From JAHEEL01 sp963836085 (GTDB lineage: Bacteria; Actinomycetota; Acidimicrobiia; Spongiisociales; UBA5794), in assembly GCA_963836085.1 (NCBI GenBank), contig CAWIHT010000014.1, forward strand, positions 186,001-250,000: 64,000 nt of DNA. Reading direction: 5' to 3'. Positions 51,780 to 59,015 of this stretch are shown here, piece after piece; the stretch's first letter is position 1, and each line of letters opens with the position of its first letter. The notes below the pieces were generated by a model. The model did not search any database, was not told where the DNA came from, and saw only the letters and a list, made by a program, of their open reading frames with translations. The position numbers and the translations under genes were made by a program.

Positions 51780-52709
51780 ATGAAGACCTTCCGAACCGTC
51801 GTGGCACTTGTGGTGGCAATGCTCGTCGCTGCCGGTTGCCAATCGAGCACTGGGAGCGATGCCTCCTCGACGTCGACGACGTTCGCTGCGATGTCCACCA
51901 CCTCCACGGTCGAGGCGACCACGACGATGGTTCCGGAGAGCACGACCACGTCCACGACGACCTCCACGACAACAACAACCACGATTCCGCAGTCGGAGTG
52001 CACCGTCCGATCGATCGGCACCGACGAGGACTTCTATCGGAAGACCTGTGAGCAGACGGGCATCACGGTCGTTGCCGGGGACCCGGTCGTGGCCGGTGCT
52101 CTCGAAGCGGCGGCCGACCGCATGGCCGCGATGCTCGCGGCTCGGCCGGATATCGCCGCCGCCCTCGCGTCCTCGATCGAGCATGTCGCAATCATCGGTA
52201 GAGACGAGCGCATCACCGCCCTCCCTGATCTCGAGGAGCTCTACTCGACGCATCCAGGGACCGACTGGAACCGGCTCGGGCGGTCATTCCCCGGCACAGA
52301 GGAGATTCCGGTCCCCGCCGGCGCGGAGGAGAACCTGCTGTGTCTCGAGTCTGACCGCTACGAGGGCGAGGACATGTTCGTCCGTGACTTCGGATGGTCG
52401 ATGCGCCGATTTGGCATCGCGGCAGTCGACCCCGCCCTCGACCGGTACATCGAGGACGCCTACATCCGAGCCATCGCCGCCGACCTGTGGCGCAACACCG
52501 TCGCCGAGGTGAATTCTGACATGTACTGGGCGGAGGGGGTCCAGTCATTCTTCGATGCGAACAACGAGGAGAAGGACGAGAAGGACCAAGTGCACAACCA
52601 GATCGACACACGGGACGAACTCCGCGCCTATGACCCGTTGCTCCACTCACTTCTGGTCGAGGTCTTCGGCGAGTCTGAATGGCGTCCGGAGTGCGGATTT
52701 GACGGCTGA
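51780..52709 (+). CDS. Thr-linker lipoprotein with degenerate metallopeptidase-like domain
   Basis: 309 residues. Signal peptide with lipobox 'LVAAGC', then a Thr/Ser linker (about 25-70). The folded part keeps the downstream hallmark 'NSDMYWAEGVQSFFDAN' found in secreted zinc-peptidase-like proteins, but where they have HExxH the sequence reads 'MFVRDFGWSMRRF' (R-D-x-x-W). So zinc binding is probably lost. TAGCAT at 51765-51770 lies 10 bases before the ATG. Divergent from the PLP enzyme; a shared regulator is possible. Confidence 0.75.
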   Translation: MKTFRTVVALVVAMLVAAGCQSSTGSDASSTSTTFAAMSTTSTVEATTTMVPESTTTSTTTSTTTTTTIPQSECTVRSIGTDEDFYRKTCEQTGITVVAGDPVVAGALEAAADRMAAMLAARPDIAAALASSIEHVAIIGRDERITALPDLEELYSTHPGTDWNRLGRSFPGTEEIPVPAGAEENLLCLESDRYEGEDMFVRDFGWSMRRFGIAAVDPALDRYIEDAYIRAIAADLWRNTVAEVNSDMYWAEGVQSFFDANNEEKDEKDQVHNQIDTRDELRAYDPLLHSLLVEVFGESEWRPECGFDG

Positions 52710-52789
52710 TCGGCCGGCGTCGTCGGGTCTCGAGCGAGAAACCATGACCGATCAGGGCTCATCCGCTGGTGCGATCGCACGAAATCATC

Positions 52790-52818
52790 TTGTCAAGCTG
52801 CCCAATCCATGATATATG
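52790..52818 (+). promoter_or_regulatory. Promoter of padR operon with direct repeats
   Basis: TTGTCA (52790-52795), 17 bases, TATATG (52813-52818) is the best promoter by eye in the window; transcription would start near 52825. Two direct repeats of the form ATATnTGnnnnnGCAAG (52812-52828 and 52846-52862) overlap and follow it, possible PadR sites. The region is AT-rich for this genome. Confidence 0.55.
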
Positions 52819-52880
52819 TTGATGCAAGGTATTCTATGAAACACCATATCTGACATCGCAAGACTTGGAGGGAGCCGAAC

Positions 52881-53216
52881 GTGGACCACAATTCACAGCT
52901 CCTCAAGGGGGTGCTCGACATGTGCCTGCTCTCACTGATCGCAGAGGAGCCGAGCTACGGATACGAGATGGCAGCGAAACTGAAGGACCGCGGCCTACAA
53001 CTGGTGAGCGATGGGAGCATCTACCCCACGCTCTCCCGACTCCAGAAGGCCGGCCTTGTCGAGGGCTACTTCGTCGAGGCGGATGGGAGCGGGCCACCGA
53101 GGAAGTACTACCGGATCGTCCCGACCGGACGGGAGCGTCTGGAAGAGTGGTCGGGCGAGTGGAAGGATTTGAGCGCCGGAGTGTCGGCAATACTGAACGG
53201 AGGTGAGCATGACTGA
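52881..53216 (+). CDS. PadR-family transcriptional regulator
   Basis: 111 residues from GTG at 52881 with GGGAG before it. The winged helix is 'GVLDMCLLSLIAEEPSYGYE' and 'SIYPTLSRLQKAGLVEGYFV', then 'GPPRKYYRIVPTGRERLEEW', typical of short PadR proteins that repress their own operon and respond to ligands. Its stop overlaps the start of the NfeD-like gene. Confidence 0.93.
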   Translation: MDHNSQLLKGVLDMCLLSLIAEEPSYGYEMAAKLKDRGLQLVSDGSIYPTLSRLQKAGLVEGYFVEADGSGPPRKYYRIVPTGRERLEEWSGEWKDLSAGVSAILNGGEHD

Positions 53217-53997
53217 ACGCAGCATCGATCAGGTCGTCGCAGAGTGCGCCCGCTACTGGCAGGACACTGGAGTGCCGAGCGACCGCGTCGCGGAAATGCG
53301 CGACGAACTGAACGACCACCTCAACGAAGCAGTGGCTGCCGGCCAGACGGTCGACAGTGTCGTCGGCCCGGACCTCGCAGCCTTCGCCGAAGAGTGGGCC
53401 TCGGCCTACCGAAACCCGGTGAGGACACACGCCCCGGAAGACGAGAAGAGCGGATCGAGCGCGATGTGGATCGGGCTCACCATCGGATTGATCGGTATCG
53501 CCTTCGCGGCGGTGGCAATCCTCGCACCGAAAGGAACAGACGTGGACGCAGAACAATGGAGATGGATCTGGATCGGCGCAGCCGTGGTGCTCGCCATCGG
53601 CGAACTCTTCACCGCTGGCTTCTTCCTCCTGCCGTTCGCCGTGGGAGCAGCAGCAGCGGCGGTGCTCGCCTTCCTCGACGTGTCCGTACCGATCCAACTG
53701 GTCACGTTCGTCGTGATCTCGGTCGTCTTCCTGGCCGTGCTCCAGCGGTTCGCCAGGAAGGAGCAGGACGACACGGTCGCAGCCCTCGCCGGAGCCAACC
53801 GCTTCGTCGGGAAGCTCGCCGTCGTCATCGAGCCGGTGAAGTACCTCGACACCAATGGGATGGTTCGGATGGGAACCGAGGAGTGGCGTGCGGCCGTCGA
53901 CTCCGACATCGTGATCCCCATGGGCGCACGAGTCGAGGTCGTCGAAGTCCGCGGGACACGACTCGTGGTCAAGCCAATCCCGCCAGCAACCGAATAG
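53209..53997 (+). CDS. HAAS-type domain fused to NfeD-like membrane protein
   Basis: 262 residues from ATG at 53209, with GGAGGTG right before it, overlapping padR. The N-terminal 60 residues ('DQVVAECARYWQDTGVPSD', 'MRDELNDHLNEAVAAG') look like the HAAS/DUF1700-type helical module that often accompanies PadR regulators. Then one membrane segment, an NfeD core of three or four segments ('LAIGELFTAGFFLLPFAVGA' and 'FLAVLQRFA') and a C-terminal OB fold ('GKLAVVIEPVKYLDTNGMVR' and 'VVEVRGTRLVVKPI'). NfeD partners SPFH proteins such as the next gene product. Confidence 0.8.
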   Translation: MTERSIDQVVAECARYWQDTGVPSDRVAEMRDELNDHLNEAVAAGQTVDSVVGPDLAAFAEEWASAYRNPVRTHAPEDEKSGSSAMWIGLTIGLIGIAFAAVAILAPKGTDVDAEQWRWIWIGAAVVLAIGELFTAGFFLLPFAVGAAAAAVLAFLDVSVPIQLVTFVVISVVFLAVLQRFARKEQDDTVAALAGANRFVGKLAVVIEPVKYLDTNGMVRMGTEEWRAAVDSDIVIPMGARVEVVEVRGTRLVVKPIPPATE

Positions 53998-54047
53998 TCA
54001 CAAGAACAATCAGATCGAGTGAAAGCATCTAGGAGAGAGGAAGAACA

Positions 54048-54971
54048 ATGACTGCAGCAGCAGTAGTCGTCCTGGCCTTCATCGTGCTCCTGGTGATCTA
54101 CGTGGCGCTTGCCATCAAGATCGTCCAGCAGTACGAGCAGGGTCTCATCGAGCGGTTCGGACGGTATCGCAAGACCGTCGACCCGGGATTCCACATGATC
54201 GTCCCGTTCATCGAGCGAATGGTGAAGGTCGACATGCGGGAGCAGGTCGTTGACGTTCCGCCGCAAGAGGTCATCACGAGGGACAACGTGGTGGTCACCG
54301 TCGACGCCGTCGTGTACTACCAGGCCACCGACCCGGTGAAGCTGAAGTACAACGTGTCGAACTTCATCCTTGCGGCGACCAAGTTGGCGCAGACCAACCT
54401 TCGTAACGTGGTCGGCGACATGGATCTCGACGACGCCCTGACGTCCCGCGAGACCATCAACACCGAACTCCGTCAAATCTTGGACGAAGCGACCGACGTG
54501 TGGGGCACCCGCGTCGTCCGTGTCGAGATCCAGCGGATCGATCCTCCGACTGATGTCACGCAGGCCATGCACCGTCAGATGAAGGCCGAGCGCGAGCGTC
54601 GTGCGGTCGTCACCGAGGCCGAGGGTGAGAAGCGGTCCCAGATCCTCCGTGCGGAGGGCGTCAAGGCCTCACGCATCCTCGAGGCCGAAGGTCAGGCGCA
54701 GGCGATCAAGGAAGTCGCCGAAGCCGACAAGTTCCAGAAGTTGACCGTGGCCGAGGGTGAAGGTCAGGCTATCGAGCGGGTCTTCGGGGCCATCCACAAC
54801 GGTGATCCGACCCCGGACCTGATCGCGATCCAGTATCTGAATGCCCTGCAGGGCATCGCAGACGGCAAGGCAACCAAGCTGTTCCTGCCGCTCGAGACGA
54901 GCGGGATTCTCGGATCCCTTGGTGCGATCGGCGAGATCTTCGGATCCACCGACGACACCCTGGCCCAGTAA
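54048..54971 (+). CDS. SPFH/Band 7 (stomatin-like) membrane protein
   Basis: 307 residues: one N-terminal membrane segment, the SPFH domain ('VPFIERMVKVDMREQVVDVP', 'VVVTVDAVVYYQ') and a coiled-coil C terminus rich in Glu, Ala and Arg ('EAEGEKRSQILRAEG'). Such QmcA/stomatin proteins form rings that organise membrane microdomains and regulate proteases, and are encoded next to NfeD. Followed by a strong terminator. Confidence 0.92.
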   Translation: MTAAAVVVLAFIVLLVIYVALAIKIVQQYEQGLIERFGRYRKTVDPGFHMIVPFIERMVKVDMREQVVDVPPQEVITRDNVVVTVDAVVYYQATDPVKLKYNVSNFILAATKLAQTNLRNVVGDMDLDDALTSRETINTELRQILDEATDVWGTRVVRVEIQRIDPPTDVTQAMHRQMKAERERRAVVTEAEGEKRSQILRAEGVKASRILEAEGQAQAIKEVAEADKFQKLTVAEGEGQAIERVFGAIHNGDPTPDLIAIQYLNALQGIADGKATKLFLPLETSGILGSLGAIGEIFGSTDDTLAQ

Positions 54972-54991
54972 GCAATCGAACCAAGGCGAAG

Positions 54992-55017
54992 AGAGGGAGC
55001 GTGCAAGCGCTCCCTCT
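54992..55017 (+). terminator. Terminator after SPFH gene
   Basis: AGAGGGAGCG (54992-55001), loop TGCAAG, CGCTCCCTCT (55008-55017), perfect 10-bp stem followed by TTC. Two CGACTGG heptads (55029-55042) follow it. Confidence 0.8.
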
Positions 55018-55028
55018 TTCGCGTCCGG

Positions 55029-55042
55029 CGACTGGCGACTGG
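55029..55042. repeat. Heptanucleotide repeat (CGACTGG x2)
   Basis: Two exact CGACTGG units just upstream of TATCAT (55043-55048), a possible -10 box of mscL. The same unit forms the repeat at 28474-28508. Confidence 0.6.
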
Positions 55043-55088
55043 GTATCATCCCGTCAGGTCAGTCATCGACACACAAAGGGGGGCCTCG

Positions 55089-55466
55089 ATGGTCCAAGAA
55101 TTCCGCGACTTCATCACCAAGGGCAACTTGATCGACATCGCCGTCGGCTTCATCATGGGCGCCGCGTTCACGGCTCTGATCGGCTCGCTCGTCAACGACG
55201 TGCTCATGCCGATCGTCGCGATCCCATTCGGCGAGCCGAGCTTCAACGCCATCATCTGGACGATCAACGGGTCACAGATCCTCATTGGCTCGTTCATCAC
55301 CGCGGTGGTGACGTTCCTGTTGATCGCTTTCGCCGTGTTCTTCTTCATCGTCAAGCCGTACAACGCCTACCGCGCGCGCACGGAGAGCGAAGAGGAAGAG
55401 GACGAGGGCCCCAGCGAGGTCGAACTCCTCACTCAGATCCGGGATTCGCTCGCAAGCAGGAACTAG
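55089..55466 (+). CDS. mscL: Large-conductance mechanosensitive channel
   Basis: 125 residues, homopentamer in the inner membrane that releases solutes under hypo-osmotic shock. N-terminal helix 'VQEFRDFITKGNLIDIAVGF', first transmembrane helix to 'LVNDVLMPIVA', second 'FITAVVTFLLIAFAVFFFIV', then the charged 'KPYNAYRAR' and C-terminal bundle. Normal length. GGGGGG precedes the ATG. Confidence 0.97.
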   Translation: MVQEFRDFITKGNLIDIAVGFIMGAAFTALIGSLVNDVLMPIVAIPFGEPSFNAIIWTINGSQILIGSFITAVVTFLLIAFAVFFFIVKPYNAYRARTESEEEEDEGPSEVELLTQIRDSLASRN

Positions 55467-55486
55467 TCAACCGAACCAACGACCTC

Positions 55487-55523
55487 GAGAAGGCGGGCCG
55501 CCACACCGGCGGCCCGCCTTCTC
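55487..55523 (+). terminator. Strong terminator after mscL
   Basis: GAGAAGGCGGGCCGCC (55487-55502), loop ACACC, GGCGGCCCGCCTTCTC (55508-55523): perfect 16-bp stem, the longest perfect hairpin I found in the window. Confidence 0.85.
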
Positions 55524-55565
55524 CGTTATCGTGAGGGCCTCGCCGCCACCAAGGAGCACCGCATC

Positions 55566-57524
55566 ATGTTTGGCTTCGCCGGGAAGATCCTTCATGTCGA
55601 CCTCACGACCGGGACCCTCGACATCGAGGAGCCACCCGAAGAGCGCTACCGGACCTACCTCGGTGGCAGTGCCCTCGGCCTCTACTACCTCCTGAAGAAC
55701 ACCCCGGCCGGCGCCGACCCGTACGGGCCGGAGAACACCCTCGCGTTCATGCTCTCCGGGACGACCGGCGCACCCGTCGCAGGGCAGAGTCGCTGCACCG
55801 TCGTCGCCAAGTCGCCGCTCACCGGCGCGGTCGGCGATAGCCAGGCCGGCGGCTTCTGGCCCGCGGAACTCAAGTTCGCCGGCTTCGACGGCATCGTCGT
55901 TCGCGGCATCTCCCCAAAGCCGGTCTACCTCTGGATCAAGGAGGGCAAACCCGAACTGCGCGACGCCTCGCACCTGTGGGGCAAGACGACCAACCAGGTC
56001 GATCGGATTCTCGAAGAGGAACTCGACGACACGCGTATCGAGGTTCTCCAGGTGGGGCCGGCCGGAGAGCAGAAGGTCCGGTTTGCGGCGATCATCTCGA
56101 TGGCGAACCGTGCCCACGGCCGCACCGGAATGGGTGCCGTCATGGGGAGCAAGATGCTCAAGGCGATCGTCGTTCGCGGAGGCAAGAAGAAGCTCCCGAT
56201 GGCCGACCCGGACGCGCTGCGGGCGATCGTCAAGCGGTCGATTCCCCTCGTGCGCGACGACGAGGACGTCTGGGAACTCGCCAAGTACGGGACGATGGGC
56301 ATCACCGAGAGCCAGAGCGCCGTCGGTGGCCTGCCGACCCGCAACTACCTCAGCGGTTCGTTCGGATTCGACAAGGCGAAGAAGATCGGTGCCGACGTCT
56401 ACTTCGACGAGATCCTTCGCGGAGCGGCGACCGGTGATCAACTGAAGCAGGGGCGTGACACGTGCTATTCATGTGCCGTCCGATGCAAGCGAGTGGTCGA
56501 GGCGGAATGGCAAGAGAAGGCGCTCAACCCCGAGTCCGGCGGTCCGGAGTACGAGACCGTTGCCATGTTCGGCTCAGACTGCGGCATCGACGACCCGTAC
56601 GCCATCGCCTACGCCAGCCAACTCTGCAACGAATACGGGGTCGACACGATCTCGGCGGGTGCGACAATGGCGTTCGCCATCGAGTGCTTTGAGAAGGGCC
56701 TGATCACTGCCAACGACACAGGCGGGATCGAACTGGCGTGGGGCGACGCGGACGCGATGATCGCCATGCTCGAAGCCACCCTGAAGCGGGAGGGATTCGG
56801 TGACATCCTGGCCGAGGGTTCCGCTGCCGCGGCTGTCTCGATCGGCAACGGCGCTGAGGACTTCGTCGTCACCTCCAAGAATCAGGAACTCCCGGCCCAT
56901 ATGCCGCGGGTGAAGCCGACGCTTGGCGTCATCTATGCCGTCAACCCGTTCGGCGCCGACCACCAGTCGAGCGAACACGACGGCATGTACACACCTGAGA
57001 CGATCGAGGAGAGCCCCGACAAGTACCAGAAGCGGATGGCGGATATCGGTCTCACGAATCCGCAGCCGGAGGACGCTCTCAACGAAGAGAAGATCCGCTA
57101 CGCCCTGGTCACTCAGTACGCCTATTCGGCGATGGACACGGCGGATGTCTGCCAGTTCGTCTACGGCCCGGGGTGGGAGATGCTCGGCATGGCCGACCTC
57201 GCTGACGTCATCAATGCCGTCACCGGCATGGAGATCACTGTCGACGATCTGCTCACCTACGGGCAGCGGCGTCTGAACCTGCTGCGGGCGTTCAACGCCC
57301 GTGAAGGCATCACCCGTGAGCGTGACACGCTGCCGAAGCGCCTCTACGACGACCCCATCGAGGATGGCCCCAGCCGGGGCAGGACCCTCGACCGCGAGAC
57401 GATCACCGGGGCCCTCGACACCTACTACCGCCTCGCCGGCTGGGACCGCGAAACCGGCAACCCGCCACGAACCCTCCTTGAAGACCTCGACCTAGCCTGG
57501 GTAGCCGACGAAATCGGCGTCTGA
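55566..57524 (+). CDS. Tungsten-type aldehyde:ferredoxin oxidoreductase
   Basis: 652 residues of the AOR family, which oxidises aldehydes or reduces acids with ferredoxin using a bis-pyranopterin W (or Mo) cofactor. N-terminal 'FAGKILHVDLTTGTLDIEE' and 'GGSALGLYYLL' are typical; the [4Fe-4S] cysteines are 'DTCYSCAVRCKR' (CxxCxxxC) and the distal Cys in 'TADVCQFVYGPG'. Cofactor-contact regions such as 'ANRAHGRTGMGAVMGSKMLK' and 'EYETVAMFGSDCGI' are present. AAGGAG precedes the ATG. The two moeA genes downstream suit cofactor assembly. The actual aldehyde is unknown. Confidence 0.92.
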   Translation: MFGFAGKILHVDLTTGTLDIEEPPEERYRTYLGGSALGLYYLLKNTPAGADPYGPENTLAFMLSGTTGAPVAGQSRCTVVAKSPLTGAVGDSQAGGFWPAELKFAGFDGIVVRGISPKPVYLWIKEGKPELRDASHLWGKTTNQVDRILEEELDDTRIEVLQVGPAGEQKVRFAAIISMANRAHGRTGMGAVMGSKMLKAIVVRGGKKKLPMADPDALRAIVKRSIPLVRDDEDVWELAKYGTMGITESQSAVGGLPTRNYLSGSFGFDKAKKIGADVYFDEILRGAATGDQLKQGRDTCYSCAVRCKRVVEAEWQEKALNPESGGPEYETVAMFGSDCGIDDPYAIAYASQLCNEYGVDTISAGATMAFAIECFEKGLITANDTGGIELAWGDADAMIAMLEATLKREGFGDILAEGSAAAAVSIGNGAEDFVVTSKNQELPAHMPRVKPTLGVIYAVNPFGADHQSSEHDGMYTPETIEESPDKYQKRMADIGLTNPQPEDALNEEKIRYALVTQYAYSAMDTADVCQFVYGPGWEMLGMADLADVINAVTGMEITVDDLLTYGQRRLNLLRAFNAREGITRERDTLPKRLYDDPIEDGPSRGRTLDRETITGALDTYYRLAGWDRETGNPPRTLLEDLDLAWVADEIGV

Positions 57525-57546
57525 GCCGCCAATCGCCAGTCCCCTA

Positions 57547-57752
57547 TTCCTTCCCCTCAGGGGAAGGTGGCGCCTGCAGTGCAGACCTGCACTGCAGGGC
57601 TGCAGTGCAGGTGACGGAAGGGGTCTCTCGAGATCGTGGAGAGGAAGAGACCCACTCGACGCCACGCGAGCACACCCTCGAGCACACGCAAGGTGGAGAC
57701 CCCCTCCGTCCCTCGCTGCGCTCGGGCCACCTCCCCCTGAGGGGGAGGAATT
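57547..57752. repeat. Palindromic inverted-repeat element, copy B
   Basis: 206 bp between AOR and moeA. The ends match copy A (17101-17278): ATTCCTTCCCCTCAGG... at 57547-57572 and ...CCTGAGGGGGAGGAAT at 57727-57752. Inner GACGGAAGGGGTCTC and GAGACCCCCTCCGTC also match. It holds an insertion absent from copy A: ACCTGCACTGCAG-GG-CTGCAGTGCAGGT, a perfect 13-bp palindrome. CGCCAAT-CGCCAGT heptads (57528-57541) lie just before it. Confidence 0.8.
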
Positions 57753-57776
57753 GGAGTCCCCATTACCATCCACGCT

Positions 57777-59015
57777 ATGTCACCACCTGAAGACATCCGG
57801 ATGCGGGGGTTTCGGGAGCGGTCTTCGGTTGAGGATGCGCTGGCGGCCGCGTTGGACGGTGTCGACCTCCTTCCATCCGAGGGGATCCCGGTGACCGAAG
57901 CGGCCGGTCGGGTACTCGCTGCCGACATCGACAGCACCGTCAACGTGCCGGGCTTCCGACGGGCAACGATGGACGGCTACGCCGTCCGGGCCGAGGATAC
58001 CTACGGAGCCTCGGCGTACAACCCCATCCCGATGCGCGTCCTCGGAGCATCCATGCCGGGAGCTGGCGAGGGCCAACCGATCGGACCCGGGGAGTGCCTT
58101 CGCATCATGACGGGGGCCCCGGTCCCGGACAGCGCGGACGCTGTGCTCAAGGCCGAGGACACGAATGGCTCTGGACAGCAGATCGAGGCGACCGCAGCGG
58201 TGCCCCGCGGCCGCAATGTGGGACGGATCGGCGAAGATGTCGAAGCAGGCGACCGGATCCTCGACGCGGGGCGACGCCTCCTCCCCCAAGACATCGGCCT
58301 CATTTCGGCGATCGGCCATCGCCCGGTCGAGGTCGTGCGCCGGCCGAGGGTTCGTATCATCGTGTCCGGGGACGAGCTTCTGCCTCCCGGCTCGGCGCCG
58401 ATCGGCGTCAGGATCGTCGATTCGAACTCTCCGATGCTCGCTGCGCTCGTCCAGCGAGACGGCGGCATCCCCGACGTCACCCGCCTGCAGGACGAGCGAG
58501 ACTCGATGGCCGATGCCCTGACACGGCCCGGCGCCGACATCATCATCACGGCGGGCGCCGCATCGGTTGGGTCCGAGGACCGGGTCCCGGTGCTCGTCGG
58601 CGAACTCGGCCACCTCGCCGTCCACGGCATCACGATGCGACCATCTGCCCCAACCGGAGTCGGCACCGTCAACGGCGTTCGGGTCCTGATCCTCCCCGGC
58701 AACCCCGTCTCCTGTCTCGCCGCCTACGACTTCTTCGCAGGACCGGTGGTGCGAACCCTCGGCGGCCGCTCGCCCGCCTCCCCGTACGGGACGATCGAGC
58801 GAACGCTCTCGCGGAGGCTCGTCTCGCAGGTCGGCCGCACCGACTACGCCCGGGTTGTCGTCGATGGCGACCAGGTCCAACCGATCGCAATCTCGGGATC
58901 TTCGGTGCTGTCATCGGTCACAGCGGCAACCGGGTTCGTCGTCGTACCCGTCTCGTCCGAGGGCTACGCAGAAGGCACCCGGGTCACCGTTCACTGCTAC
59001 GACGGCATCTCATGA
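57777..59015 (+). CDS. moeA: Molybdopterin molybdenumtransferase MoeA (copy 1)
   Basis: Inserts Mo or W into adenylated molybdopterin. 412 residues with the MoeA order: 'GRVLAADIDSTVNVPGFRRA', 'MDGYAVRAEDTYG', 'IMTGAPVPDSADAVLKAED', 'VRIIVSGDELLPPGS' and 'LILPGNPVSCLAAYDF'. The catalytic loop reads 'TAGAASVGSEDRVPV' instead of the common 'SGGVSVGxxD'. TACCAT at 57764-57769 ends 8 bases before the ATG: leaderless. The stop overlaps the second moeA (ATGA). Confidence 0.9.
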   Translation: MSPPEDIRMRGFRERSSVEDALAAALDGVDLLPSEGIPVTEAAGRVLAADIDSTVNVPGFRRATMDGYAVRAEDTYGASAYNPIPMRVLGASMPGAGEGQPIGPGECLRIMTGAPVPDSADAVLKAEDTNGSGQQIEATAAVPRGRNVGRIGEDVEAGDRILDAGRRLLPQDIGLISAIGHRPVEVVRRPRVRIIVSGDELLPPGSAPIGVRIVDSNSPMLAALVQRDGGIPDVTRLQDERDSMADALTRPGADIIITAGAASVGSEDRVPVLVGELGHLAVHGITMRPSAPTGVGTVNGVRVLILPGNPVSCLAAYDFFAGPVVRTLGGRSPASPYGTIERTLSRRLVSQVGRTDYARVVVDGDQVQPIAISGSSVLSSVTAATGFVVVPVSSEGYAEGTRVTVHCYDGIS

